Positions 52,064 to 60,563 of a DNA stretch of 64,000 nt are shown one piece after another; positions within the stretch are counted from its first letter, which is position 1; each line of letters begins with the position of its first letter. The notes below the pieces were generated by a model, which had not been told where the DNA came from, did no database searches, and saw nothing but the letters and a program-made list of their open reading frames with translations. Source of the stretch: Natranaeroarchaeum sp042663585 (GTDB lineage Archaea; Halobacteriota; Halobacteria; Halobacteriales; Natronoarchaeaceae). The position numbers and the translations under genes were made by a program. The stretch covers positions 2,294,001 to 2,358,000 of the forward strand of contig NZ_JBHTAN010000006.1 of NCBI RefSeq assembly GCF_042663585.1. The letters run 5' to 3'.

Positions 52064-52087
52064 CCCGGAGGATCCGGGCGCTTTTTT
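52064..52087 (+). terminator. Hairpin plus T6 terminator
   Basis: CCCGGA at 52064-52069 and TCCGGG at 52073-52078 form a 6-bp hairpin with a 3-base loop, followed after two bases by CTTTTTT. This is a bacterial-style intrinsic signal that would also work as an archaeal oligo-T terminator. It ends the membrane-protein gene at 51972 and lies before the rhodanese GTG. Confidence 0.5.
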
Positions 52088-52110
52088 CCGGCGGTCCCAT
52101 ACACGCTGAC

Positions 52111-52479
52111 GTGTCAACTACGTACCCGGACGAACTCGATGACCGGCTCGACGGCGACGAACCGTTCGTCCTCGACATCCGCCCTCGCGACGCTTACCAA
52201 TCGGGCTCGATAGCGGGCAGTTATAACGTGCCGGTGTACAACGACCTCCGGAGCGGCGACGAGTCGTCGTTCCGCGCGGAGTTGGACGAACTACCGGACG
52301 ACGAGGAGATAGTCGTCGTCTGCAAGATGGGCATCGTCGCCAAGCGGGCGACGGGGCTCCTGAACGACGAGGGGTACTCGGCAAGCACGCTTGCCGGTGG
52401 AATGAGCGGCTGGAACGGCTATCAGACGGGCTCTATCGGCTACAAGCTACGGTCGCTGCTCTGGCGACTGCGCCGATAG
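52111..52479 (+). CDS. Rhodanese-like sulfurtransferase
   Basis: 122-aa single rhodanese domain. The active-site cysteine lies in VVVCKMGIVAKRA, and the strand FVLDIRPRDAYQSGSIAGSYNVP is typical. It may transfer sulfane sulfur or act as a redox partner. The start is GTG at 52111, following the terminator hairpin; the C-terminal ten residues are basic (RSLLWRLRR). It lies 41 bases upstream of the synthetase-like gene and may be cotranscribed with it despite a T6 run. Confidence 0.8.
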   Translation: MSTTYPDELDDRLDGDEPFVLDIRPRDAYQSGSIAGSYNVPVYNDLRSGDESSFRAELDELPDDEEIVVVCKMGIVAKRATGLLNDEGYSASTLAGGMSGWNGYQTGSIGYKLRSLLWRLRR

Positions 52480-52492
52480 CGGGTCGGCACGC

Positions 52493-52498
52493 TTTTTT
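52493..52498 (+). terminator. T6 run after rhodanese gene
   Basis: GCACGCTTTTTTCC lies 14 bases after the rhodanese stop and 22 bases before the next ATG. It may end transcription or attenuate it. Confidence 0.3.
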
Positions 52499-52520
52499 CC
52501 TCGACAGCCGAGCTATCGGT

Positions 52521-54260
52521 ATGCGACTGCTCGCCGTCCACGTCGAATCGCTCTCCTCTGTGCCGGTCCACTCGCGGGCGGACACCGAGCCCGACGAGCA
52601 TCCCGAGCGCCTGACCGTCGAGCAGTGCGTCGGCGCGTTCGTCGGCGTCGAGGCGAGCGATAGCGCGCGACTCGAGTCAGTCGTCGCGGCGGCGGCAGAG
52701 GAGCTACGCGCGGCGAGCGAGCAACTCAACACCGACCGGATCGCACTCGTCCCGACACCGCATCTGGTCGACGATCCGGCCGATCCCGCCATCGTCGAGG
52801 ACGTCTTCGACGGTATCGCGGCAGCGGTCGCTGGACTCGACGTCCAGCGCGTGCCTGCGGGCTGGCATCTCGAACTCGACGTCCGGACGAAGGGGCATCC
52901 GTACTCGGTTCGCTCCCGACGGCTCACCGGCGAGGAGCGGGCGGCAGCGACGGCGTGCGAGAGCGAGTGGTTCGTCGTCGACGGGGGGGCGGACGGTGGA
53001 GACGTGCTGCATCCGATGGCCGATGACACCGACATCCCACCACGACTCGAACCGATCGTCGCGGACGGGAGACGGGGGGCACGGCGCGGCAGTCGGGTCG
53101 AGCGCGTCCTGGTCGAGCAGGAAGTGGCAGCCGAGGACGGCATCGCCGCGAACGGCGAACTCCGGTGGAACCAGCGCGGTGTGACGATGCGTGCGTGCGT
53201 CCGGGCGCTGCTCGACGACCAGTTCGAGGGGGTGGGAGCGACGCCGATCCGGACGCCGGAGAGCTACGATCCGGCAGTGAAAGCGGTTCGCGAGCATCTC
53301 GCGGCGGAGGGCTGGAGGACGGGCGGGGAGACGGTGCGCCGACGAGCGCTCTGTCCCGGCCATCTCTGGGCGTTCGCGGACACCTCGCTCGATGCCGACG
53401 CACTACCGGCGACCCTCTGGGAGGTCGGGACGTGTACGCGAGACGGGCCGTCGGGACCGCGAACCGCGACGCTCCCGGAGGCCCACACTGCGGTCGGTGA
53501 TATCGACGCCGCGCTCTCGACCGTGGAGGACCGACTCTCGCTCGTCGACGCGCTCGATTCGACGCTCGGACTCGACCGGGTGCCGGTCGTGCGCGTCACC
53601 GGCGCGTTCTACGACCAGCACGGCACCTGGGTCGACGCCGTCGTCGAGGGGCTAGACGCGCCGGTCGCCGTCGAGCGCGGTGCCGTCGGCTCTCCGTTCA
53701 CCGTCGAGTTCGTGACGGACGCGGGAGACGGCATCGTCGACGCTGGCTGGGTGCGACTCGACGTTGACGGCCCGGCGCGGTTCGGCGTCGAGAGCCGCGG
53801 GGAGACGCCCGTCGTCGTCCACACCGCGCCGGTCGGGACGGTCGAGGCACTGTTGGCGGCACTTCTCGGCGGGGACGCGCCGGTTCCGACCTGGCTTGTG
53901 CCGACGCAGGTCAGACTCGTACCGGTCGCCGACCGGCATCTCGACCGCTGTCGGTCAGTCGCGGCGACGCTGGCAGAGCGCGGCGTTCGCGTCGATGTCG
54001 ACGACAGGAAGCGGACGGTCGGCGAGCGCATCGACGCGGCTGGCGACGACTTCGTCGCCCAGTATGCCATCGTGGGCGACCGGGGCGACGAGCGCGACGA
54101 ACTACGGCTGACCGACGCGCGGGACGGGACGACGCGAGAGACGACCGCCGAGGACGTCGCCGACCGGATCCGCTCGTCGACACCGCTTTCGCGGGCAGTT
54201 CCGCGCCGCGGCCCGTTACTACTGAGCGAACGACTGGCCATCGGCCGGATAGACGACTAG
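52521..54260 (+). CDS. ThrRS-like protein: editing and zinc-site intact, catalytic core degenerate
   Basis: 579-aa protein with the archaeal ThrRS layout. The editing domain (about 1-140) contains LNTDRIALVPTPHL with H81, GW at 114-115 and KGHP at 124-127. The class II core keeps the likely zinc ligands C278 (CPGH), H322 and H434, and the motif-2 arginine R307. It lacks the motif-2 loop (LxRVRGFTQDD) and the motif-3 arginine (GTVEALL at 439-445 instead of GSxERF). A C-terminal anticodon-binding domain follows (WLVPTQVRLVPV). It resembles a stand-alone editing factor that clears Ser from tRNA-Thr rather than an aminoacylating enzyme. Confidence 0.75.
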   Translation: MRLLAVHVESLSSVPVHSRADTEPDEHPERLTVEQCVGAFVGVEASDSARLESVVAAAAEELRAASEQLNTDRIALVPTPHLVDDPADPAIVEDVFDGIAAAVAGLDVQRVPAGWHLELDVRTKGHPYSVRSRRLTGEERAAATACESEWFVVDGGADGGDVLHPMADDTDIPPRLEPIVADGRRGARRGSRVERVLVEQEVAAEDGIAANGELRWNQRGVTMRACVRALLDDQFEGVGATPIRTPESYDPAVKAVREHLAAEGWRTGGETVRRRALCPGHLWAFADTSLDADALPATLWEVGTCTRDGPSGPRTATLPEAHTAVGDIDAALSTVEDRLSLVDALDSTLGLDRVPVVRVTGAFYDQHGTWVDAVVEGLDAPVAVERGAVGSPFTVEFVTDAGDGIVDAGWVRLDVDGPARFGVESRGETPVVVHTAPVGTVEALLAALLGGDAPVPTWLVPTQVRLVPVADRHLDRCRSVAATLAERGVRVDVDDRKRTVGERIDAAGDDFVAQYAIVGDRGDERDELRLTDARDGTTRETTAEDVADRIRSSTPLSRAVPRRGPLLLSERLAIGRIDD

Positions 54261-54285
54261 CGTACGGCGGGACGCGAGCGGCGGC

Positions 54286-55275
54286 CTACCAGCGGTGGTG
54301 GACGTGGTCGTGGACGTACTCCTCGTAGACGTCCCGGACGGCACCGTGCTGGGTGTTCGTGAGCGGGTCAGCCTCCGAGACGGCGGCGTTCTGCTGGACG
54401 TGGTCGGCCGAGGTCGACCCTGGAATCACTGCGGAGACGGCGTCGTGGTCGATGATCCAGCGGAGCGTGAACTGTGCCATCGTCAGGTCCTCGGAGACGT
54501 ACGGGCGGAGCGCATCGACGGCCTCGAGGCCCGTCTCGTAGGGAACGCCGGCGAACGTCTCGCCGACGTCGAAGGCGTCGCCCTCGCGGTTGTAGTTTCG
54601 GTGGTCGTCCTCCGGGAACTCGGTGTCGCGGTCGAGTTTGCCGGTCAGCAGTCCCGAGGCGAGCGGGACGCGGACGATGACGCCGATGTCGCGGCGTTTC
54701 GCCTCGCGGAAGAACAGTTCCGCCGGGCGCTGGCGGAAGGGGTTGAAGATGATCTGGATCGTCTCGACGCCGGGATACTCGATAGCTTTGAGCGCTTCCT
54801 CGACGCGCTCGACGCTGACGCCGTAGTGATCGATCTTGCCCGCGTCTTCGAGGGCGGCCAGTGCGTCCCAGGGTTCGGGCCGATAGTACGCGTCAGTCGG
54901 CGGGCAGTGCAGTTGCAGGAGGTCGAGCGTCTCCCTGCCGAGGTTCTCACGGCTCCGGTCGACAAAGTCTTCCAGATGCTCGTGGTCGTAGTCCTCGGCG
55001 ACGTGCGGGTCGAGTCGCCGCCCGGCCTTGGTTGCGACGGTCACCTCGTCGTGAGCGTCTCGCTCGTCGAGCACCTCGCGGATCAGGCGCTCGCTCCGGC
55101 CGTCGCCGTAGACGTCGGCGGTGTCGATGAAGTCGACCCCGGAGTCGAGCGCCGTTCGGATAGCCTCGCGGCCTTCTTCTGCCGGAACCTCGCCCCAATC
55201 AGAGCCGATGTTCCAGGTGCCGAGACCGATCTCAGAGACGTGAAAGCCAGTGCTGCCGAGTCGTCGATTGTTCAT
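54286..55275 (-). CDS. Aldo/keto reductase
   Basis: 329-aa NADPH-dependent aldo/keto reductase. The catalytic tetrad is visible as D51 and Y56 (FIDTADVYGDG), K83 (ATKAG) and H123 (LLQLHCPP). The C-terminal nucleotide-binding region includes AVIPGSTSADHVQQN. The ATG at 55275 (MNNRRLGSTGFHVSEIGLG) matches family starts; the frame upstream is ignored. The substrate is unknown. It is convergent with the synthetase-like gene. Confidence 0.88.
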   Translation of the reverse strand: MNNRRLGSTGFHVSEIGLGTWNIGSDWGEVPAEEGREAIRTALDSGVDFIDTADVYGDGRSERLIREVLDERDAHDEVTVATKAGRRLDPHVAEDYDHEHLEDFVDRSRENLGRETLDLLQLHCPPTDAYYRPEPWDALAALEDAGKIDHYGVSVERVEEALKAIEYPGVETIQIIFNPFRQRPAELFFREAKRRDIGVIVRVPLASGLLTGKLDRDTEFPEDDHRNYNREGDAFDVGETFAGVPYETGLEAVDALRPYVSEDLTMAQFTLRWIIDHDAVSAVIPGSTSADHVQQNAAVSEADPLTNTQHGAVRDVYEEYVHDHVHHRW

Positions 55276-55396
55276 ACTCACGAGTATCGTCGCCACCCAC
55301 CTAACGGTTCGTCCGGCGGCAGACTGGACGGTCGGGATCGGATTCGCCGACACCGGGGCAAGATTCACGTACAATTGTGGAGAATATCGACAGGAG

Positions 55397-55831
55397 ATGT
55401 ACGACGACATCCTCGTGCCGACCGACGGAAGCGACGGGACCGAGCAGACCCTCGATCACGCCATCGAGATCGCACAGAACCACGACGCCACCGTGCACGC
55501 GATCTCTGTGATGGACCAGCGGGTCTATCTGGCGGCCGAGGACGACGAACGACCGGAGATCAAGGAACGACTGGAGGGCGACGCGAAGGAGGCAATCGAG
55601 GAACTCACCGAGCGACTCGCGGATACAGGTCTGGAACTCGAAACCGCTATCGTCGATGGCACGCCGTACAAGGAGATCCTGAACTACGCCGACGGCCACG
55701 ACATCGACCTGGTCACGATCGGAACCCACGGCCGGACGGGCCGTGATCGGCTAGAGAACCTCGGGAGCGTCACCGAGCGAGTCGTGAGAGAAGCCGACCG
55801 GACGGTGCTGGTCGTGAGCATCGGCGAGTAA
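55397..55831 (+). CDS. Universal stress protein
   Basis: 144-aa Usp domain protein with a complete ATP-binding motif, TIGTHGRTGRDRLENLGSVTERVV, and the N-terminal ILVPTDGSDGTEQTLDHAIE strand-helix. It is the fourth Usp locus in the window. The ATG at 55397 is chosen because it starts MYDDILVPTDGSDG. It is 42 bases upstream of the globin gene and possibly cotranscribed. Confidence 0.9.
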   Translation: MYDDILVPTDGSDGTEQTLDHAIEIAQNHDATVHAISVMDQRVYLAAEDDERPEIKERLEGDAKEAIEELTERLADTGLELETAIVDGTPYKEILNYADGHDIDLVTIGTHGRTGRDRLENLGSVTERVVREADRTVLVVSIGE

Positions 55832-55873
55832 TCGCGGAGAAAACGTTTCCTGACCGGAGTCCAAAACGGTGCC

Positions 55874-56236
55874 ATGACCGAGACGACGCTGTACGGGCGA
55901 CTCGGCGGCGAGGAAGCGATCGGTGCGGTCGTCGAGGAGTTCTACGACCGCGTGCTCGCGGACGACCAGTTGGCACCGTACTTCGAGGAGGTCGACATGG
56001 AACGCCAGCGCGCACACCAGACTGCGTTCATCTCCGCCGTAGCTGGCGGTCCTGACAGGTACGAGGGTGAAAACATGCGTCGGGCCCACGAGCATCTCGC
56101 AATCGACGAGGGGGAGTTCGCGGCGGTGGCGGGCCATCTCGACGATGCACTGGGCGAGTTCGACATCGCCGACGAGGACCGAAAAGCGGTGATGGCGGCC
56201 GTCGCCGAAACGAAAGGCGACATTCTGGGAAAATAA
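55874..56236 (+). CDS. Group I truncated haemoglobin
   Basis: 120-aa 2-on-2 globin. The proximal-histidine region RRAHEHLAI and the preceding FISAVAGGPDRYEG loop are typical of group I truncated globins, which bind O2 or NO and often help detoxify NO or store oxygen. The length fits the family. It is convergent with phoU, with stops almost touching. The E-helix and B-helix residues suggest an O2-binding pocket, but ligand preference is not readable. Confidence 0.85.
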   Translation: MTETTLYGRLGGEEAIGAVVEEFYDRVLADDQLAPYFEEVDMERQRAHQTAFISAVAGGPDRYEGENMRRAHEHLAIDEGEFAAVAGHLDDALGEFDIADEDRKAVMAAVAETKGDILGK

Positions 56237-56237
56237 C

Positions 56238-57269
56238 CTACGGATCGTCCGAGCGAAGCGCCGACTGGAGACCCGTCTCGGCGATGTTCGCGCCGTACTC
56301 GGCGATCCGCTCGATACTGTCGAGGACACTCGCGAGCAGTTGTGGCTCCGGAACTTCCTCGTCGTAGAGCGAGCGGTCCAGCGTTCGTACGTCCTCGACG
56401 ACCGTATCGCGGTCGACCAGTACCTCCTGTAAATCCGATATCGAACCGCCATCCAGCGTGGCGTCTAGCGAGGCCCGCAGCAGGTCGCGCGACTGATCGC
56501 CGAGCGCCACGAGTTCCTCGTGGAATCGCTCGGGCGGGGCGTCGTGTTGGCGCGTCGCCACGACCGCGGTTTTCTCGGCGTGATCGCCAACCCGCTCCAG
56601 TTGTCTGGCGATCCGATAGTGAGCAAACGCTGTCTGTCGGTCCACGTCGAGTTGGGCGATCTCGCGGAACTCCGCGAGGCCGCGGTGGAACTGACGACTC
56701 ACCAGGGCGAACAGGCGGTCGACATCGTCGTCCTGGTCGACGACGCGGCGTGCCAGTTCTGCGTCGTCTTCGACGATTGCCAGGATCGCATCCTCGTGCA
56801 TCGAGAGCGCGGTCAGTTGCATCTGTACGACGGTCTGGCGGAGCGATACCTCCGTACTGTCGAGCAGGCTGTGGACGAGCAGGGACTCCTCGGTGACCGA
56901 CTGGATCTCGACGCCGACGAGGCCGTTGACGGCCGATCGGGCCGCGCGGCGCTGCTCGGGCGTGAGCGAGGTGGACGACTGGAGCGTGATCTCGTCGTAG
57001 CCCGTGACGTAGGCGGTTTCGAGGGTCTTCTTCAGCGCCTCGGGGTCGACGTCGCGGATGTCGATAGTAATCGCATCAGCCCCGGTCTGTGCCGTCCGTT
57101 TGAGCGCCACGAGACGGTCGTCGCTCGGATACAGGACGAGCGGCGTGCCCGTCTCGACGTTGTTCGTGGTCGCCCACTCTTTGGGCAGCGAAATCGTGTA
57201 GGTCGAACCACCGGTAAGTTGCACCTTCCGCTCGACCGGTTCGGCGTTCCCGTTCGCGTTCGCCGTCAT
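56238..57269 (-). CDS. phoU: PhoU-family regulator with AbrB-like N-terminal domain
   Basis: 343-aa protein. Residues about 12-50 form a SpoVT/AbrB-type swapped-hairpin DNA-binding element (LTGGSTYTISLPKEWA), and the rest holds PhoU three-helix bundles with the usual E/D metal motifs (AELARRVVDQDDDVDRLF, ERVGDHAEKTAV). It therefore could link phosphate-transport state to DNA binding. It is the last gene of the pst operon. Confidence 0.85.
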   Translation of the reverse strand: MTANANGNAEPVERKVQLTGGSTYTISLPKEWATTNNVETGTPLVLYPSDDRLVALKRTAQTGADAITIDIRDVDPEALKKTLETAYVTGYDEITLQSSTSLTPEQRRAARSAVNGLVGVEIQSVTEESLLVHSLLDSTEVSLRQTVVQMQLTALSMHEDAILAIVEDDAELARRVVDQDDDVDRLFALVSRQFHRGLAEFREIAQLDVDRQTAFAHYRIARQLERVGDHAEKTAVVATRQHDAPPERFHEELVALGDQSRDLLRASLDATLDGGSISDLQEVLVDRDTVVEDVRTLDRSLYDEEVPEPQLLASVLDSIERIAEYGANIAETGLQSALRSDDP

Positions 57270-57300
57270 CGGCCGGCACCCGGTGTAGTTGGGGACATGA

Positions 57301-57972
57301 TCAGTAGATCAACTCGTCGTCGTTCTCGACCATGTACAGCGTCCGGGCGGCGATGTTAACCGCGTGGTCGCCGACGCGTTCGAGGTCCCGGATCGTCAGC
57401 AGATGCGTCGAGACGTCGTCGAGCATCGACTCGACCGGGCCATCGACCGGGCGTTCGCTCTCGAGCAGGTCCCGGACGATCCGGCTGCTCGCCTGCTCGC
57501 AGTAGTCGTCGACCGCGTCGTCTCGCTCCGCGACGTCGTAGGCCGCATCGGTATCGTCGCGAGCGTACGCGTCCATCGCCGTCTCGACCATCTCGGTTGT
57601 GGCCTCGCCGATCTCTCGCAGTTCGGACCGTGTGGTCTGATCGTGCGCGACCGTACCGGCGTATTCGGCCAGGTTCGTCGCCAGATCGGCGATCCGCTCC
57701 AGATCGGTGATAATCTTGAACGAGGCGGCGATAAACCGGAGATCGGTCGCGACTGGCTGCTGGAGCGCCAGCAGGTCGACGCACTCACCCTCCAGATCGA
57801 GATAGAGCCGATTGATCTCGTCGTCACCGGCGACGACACGCTCGGCGAGTGTCTCATCCCCTGTATCCAGCGCTTCGAGCGCAGTATCGAGGCGCCCGAC
57901 GACGAGGTCACTCATGTCGAGGACGTCCTCGCGAAGCGATTCGAGCTGTCGTTGGTAGTCGTTTCGTGGCAT
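57301..57972 (-). CDS. phoU: Phosphate signalling protein PhoU
   Basis: 223-aa classic PhoU with two three-helix bundles; ERVGDHAVNIAARTLYMVEN and the VVAGDDEINRLYLDLEGECV segment hold metal-binding acids. It modulates Pst transport and represses the phosphate response. It starts two bases after pstB. The operon thus ends with two PhoU-type proteins, one with and one without an AbrB domain. Confidence 0.9.
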   Translation of the reverse strand: MPRNDYQRQLESLREDVLDMSDLVVGRLDTALEALDTGDETLAERVVAGDDEINRLYLDLEGECVDLLALQQPVATDLRFIAASFKIITDLERIADLATNLAEYAGTVAHDQTTRSELREIGEATTEMVETAMDAYARDDTDAAYDVAERDDAVDDYCEQASSRIVRDLLESERPVDGPVESMLDDVSTHLLTIRDLERVGDHAVNIAARTLYMVENDDELIY

Positions 57973-57974
57973 GG

Positions 57975-58805
57975 TTATCCGAATTTGCCGGTGATGTAAT
58001 CCTCGACGCGCTGGTGCTCGGGGTTCTCGAAGATCTTGCTGGTGTCGTCGAACTCGACGAGTTTGCCGCCGGTCAGGAAGACAGCGGTTTTGTCGGAGAT
58101 GCGGGCCGCCTGCTGCATGTTGTGCGTGACGATGATGACGGTGTACTCCTCGACCAGGTCGGAGATGAGATCCTCGATCTTCGAGGCGGCAACCGGGTCG
58201 AGTGCCGAGGTCGGTTCGTCCATCAGGATCACTTCTGGATCGGTCGCGATAGCACGAGCGATACAGAGCCGCTGTTGCTGGCCGCCCGAGAGAGCCAGTC
58301 CAGACGAGTCCAACTGGTCTTTGACTTCGTCCCAGAGGGCCGCGCCACGAAGCGCCTCCTCGACGGCGTCGTCGAGGTCGACCTCGTCCGCTTTCCCCTG
58401 TACGTGGAGACCGTAGGCGACGTTGTCGTAGATCGATTTCGGGAACGGGTTCGGCTTCTGGAACACCATCCCGATCTTCCGGCGAAGCGCAACGGGGTCG
58501 ACGTCGTCATCGTAGATGCCCTTCTCGCGGAAACTGAGGTTCCCCTCGACGTTGCAGGCGTCGATCAGATCGTTCATTCGGTTGACACAGCGCAGGAACG
58601 TCGATTTCCCACAGCCGGAAGGGCCGATAATCGCCGTTACCTTGTGTTCCGGAATCTCGATTGAGACGTCGCTGAGGGCACATTCGTCGCCGTAGTAGAC
58701 GTCGAGGGCCTCCGACGAGACGATAGTCCGGTCGGGCTGATCGGCCCGCTCAGTCGGTTCGTCGACCGATACGTTCGTCGTGATGAGTGATTCGTTCGTT
58801 GTCAT
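57975..58805 (-). CDS. pstB: Phosphate ABC transporter ATP-binding protein PstB
   Basis: 276-aa ABC ATPase. Walker A GPSGCGKST at 61-69, the signature LSGGQQQR, Walker B EVILMDEPTSALD and the H-loop ITHN-type VTHNMQQAAR are all present. It powers the Pst permease. The first 30 residues are a haloarchaeal acidic extension. Its start overlaps the pstA stop (ATGA). Confidence 0.95.
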   Translation of the reverse strand: MTTNESLITTNVSVDEPTERADQPDRTIVSSEALDVYYGDECALSDVSIEIPEHKVTAIIGPSGCGKSTFLRCVNRMNDLIDACNVEGNLSFREKGIYDDDVDPVALRRKIGMVFQKPNPFPKSIYDNVAYGLHVQGKADEVDLDDAVEEALRGAALWDEVKDQLDSSGLALSGGQQQRLCIARAIATDPEVILMDEPTSALDPVAASKIEDLISDLVEEYTVIIVTHNMQQAARISDKTAVFLTGGKLVEFDDTSKIFENPEHQRVEDYITGKFG

Positions 58806-60562
58806 AGATCTCGTTCGGACCGGTTACGCATGATGATTGCCGTCGCGTTCATACCCAGCAGGACGACCAGTAGTGTGACGACACCGGCCGCCACGACGCC
58901 GTAGCGGAAGTCTTCTTGCGGGAAGTCGGACCAGGCGAAGATCTGCATCGGCATCGCACTGGCACGGCTCCAGAGGCCGTCCGGCGCATTGAACACCGTC
59001 GTCGGGGCGCCGATCATGATCAGGGGAGCCGTCTCACCGATTGCCCGACCGAGTGCGAGAATCGTCCCGGTCAGGATGCCCGAGAAGGACTCGGGCAGGA
59101 CGACGTTTTTCGTCGTCTGCCATCGGGTTGCCCCCATCGCGTACGACCCCTGTCTGAGGTCGTCGGGCACTGACCGGATCGCCTCCTGTGCCGAGATGAT
59201 CGTGATCGGTAGGATCAGTAGCGAGAGAGTCGCCGCGGCGGTCACCACGGTCCCGAAACCAAAGCCGAGCGCGTTGGCGAAGAGGCCGAGTCCCAGTAGA
59301 CCGTAGACGACCGACGGGACGGCCGCGAGGTTCGCGATATTGATCTGGATCACTCGCGTGATTCCGCCGACGATACCGCTACCAGCAGTGTACTCCTCCA
59401 GGAAGACTGCCGATCCGATCCCGAGGACGAACGAGAGCACTGCAACGAGTGCGATGATCATAACCGATCCGACGATTGCGGGATACAGACCGGCCTGACT
59501 CGGCGTTCTCGACGGACTGTTCGTCACGTAGGATGGGTCGATCCACGGATCCGGTGCCGGGAAACCGAAGGTGCTGACCAGCGTCGCGCCGGCAAGCGTC
59601 CCCACGACGAGTACTACCGGAAAGAGCAGGCCGATCCGACCGGCAGTAGTATCGACCACCGTCCCGGCGTAAACGGTCGTCGGAACGATGGTCGTCACCA
59701 GGACCAGCGCCGCATTGCCCTGGGGTATCCCCATCACACCCGCGAGGAGACTACCGACGACGACTGACACGAGAACGAAGCCTCCGATTGCGAGACCGGC
59801 CCGCCGGCCGCGTCGGCGGGAGTACAGTAGCCCAGTCGCCGCTGCGACCGGGATCACGACGGTCCAGATGTAGATCGGCCAGGCCGTCGGATACACCGAA
59901 ATGCTCTGGTTGACGAACACGGCGGCGGCGGTCCCCGCAATCGCGACTGGGAGCGTCAGGGCGGAAAGTCGGGAGCCGGAAATCCGTCCCCACGCGTACA
60001 ATCCAAGGGCCGGCAGGAGTGCAATCGTGTACGTCAGGAACCAGAGTCGGGCGTCGAAGACGTCGAACAGGATCACGAAGGCACCGCCGAGGCCAGCGCC
60101 CCCGAGCAGTCGGCCGAGGACGCCGAATCCGACCTGCCCCATCTGCTCTCGAGTCCCGGCAACCGCCACGTAGCCCGTGGTCGGGATAACGACGACGAAC
60201 AGATATGTGAGTTGCCAGGAGAGCCGCGGGATCGGTCTGATCAGTAGCTCGAAGGCATAGAAAAGGACTGCCGTCGCGACGAGGCCGCCGCCGAGCGCGA
60301 CGACGATCTGTCTGGTCAACGTCCTGTCGTTCGCGCTGTACAGCGAGAAGGCGACAAAGGGCAGGACGAGCGTAATGAAGAACGTCAGCAGCCATTCCGG
60401 CGACGCGGCGGTGAGATCGAACGCGTCGATGACGACGTAGATCAGCAACACGGCGAGCGCAACGATTCCGAAGACGGACGCGCCCAGCGACAGTTTCTCG
60501 AAGACGACACCTCGCAGTCGACTCACCGGTTCGAAGTCGGTCGTAGAGTCAGTAACAGCCAT
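58802..60562 (-). CDS. pstA: Phosphate ABC transporter permease PstA, N-terminally extended
   Basis: 586-aa permease, about twice the usual size. The C-terminal third (about 370-580) is a standard MetI/PstA domain with the EAA-type cytoplasmic loop (PDDLRQGSYAMGATRWQTTKNVVLPES). The first 350 residues form roughly eight additional transmembrane helices of unknown role. Haloarchaeal PstA proteins are known to be long, so this is not a frameshift artefact. Confidence 0.9.
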   Translation of the reverse strand: MAVTDSTTDFEPVSRLRGVVFEKLSLGASVFGIVALAVLLIYVVIDAFDLTAASPEWLLTFFITLVLPFVAFSLYSANDRTLTRQIVVALGGGLVATAVLFYAFELLIRPIPRLSWQLTYLFVVVIPTTGYVAVAGTREQMGQVGFGVLGRLLGGAGLGGAFVILFDVFDARLWFLTYTIALLPALGLYAWGRISGSRLSALTLPVAIAGTAAAVFVNQSISVYPTAWPIYIWTVVIPVAAATGLLYSRRRGRRAGLAIGGFVLVSVVVGSLLAGVMGIPQGNAALVLVTTIVPTTVYAGTVVDTTAGRIGLLFPVVLVVGTLAGATLVSTFGFPAPDPWIDPSYVTNSPSRTPSQAGLYPAIVGSVMIIALVAVLSFVLGIGSAVFLEEYTAGSGIVGGITRVIQINIANLAAVPSVVYGLLGLGLFANALGFGFGTVVTAAATLSLLILPITIISAQEAIRSVPDDLRQGSYAMGATRWQTTKNVVLPESFSGILTGTILALGRAIGETAPLIMIGAPTTVFNAPDGLWSRASAMPMQIFAWSDFPQEDFRYGVVAAGVVTLLVVLLGMNATAIIMRNRSERDL

Positions 60563-60563
60563 A

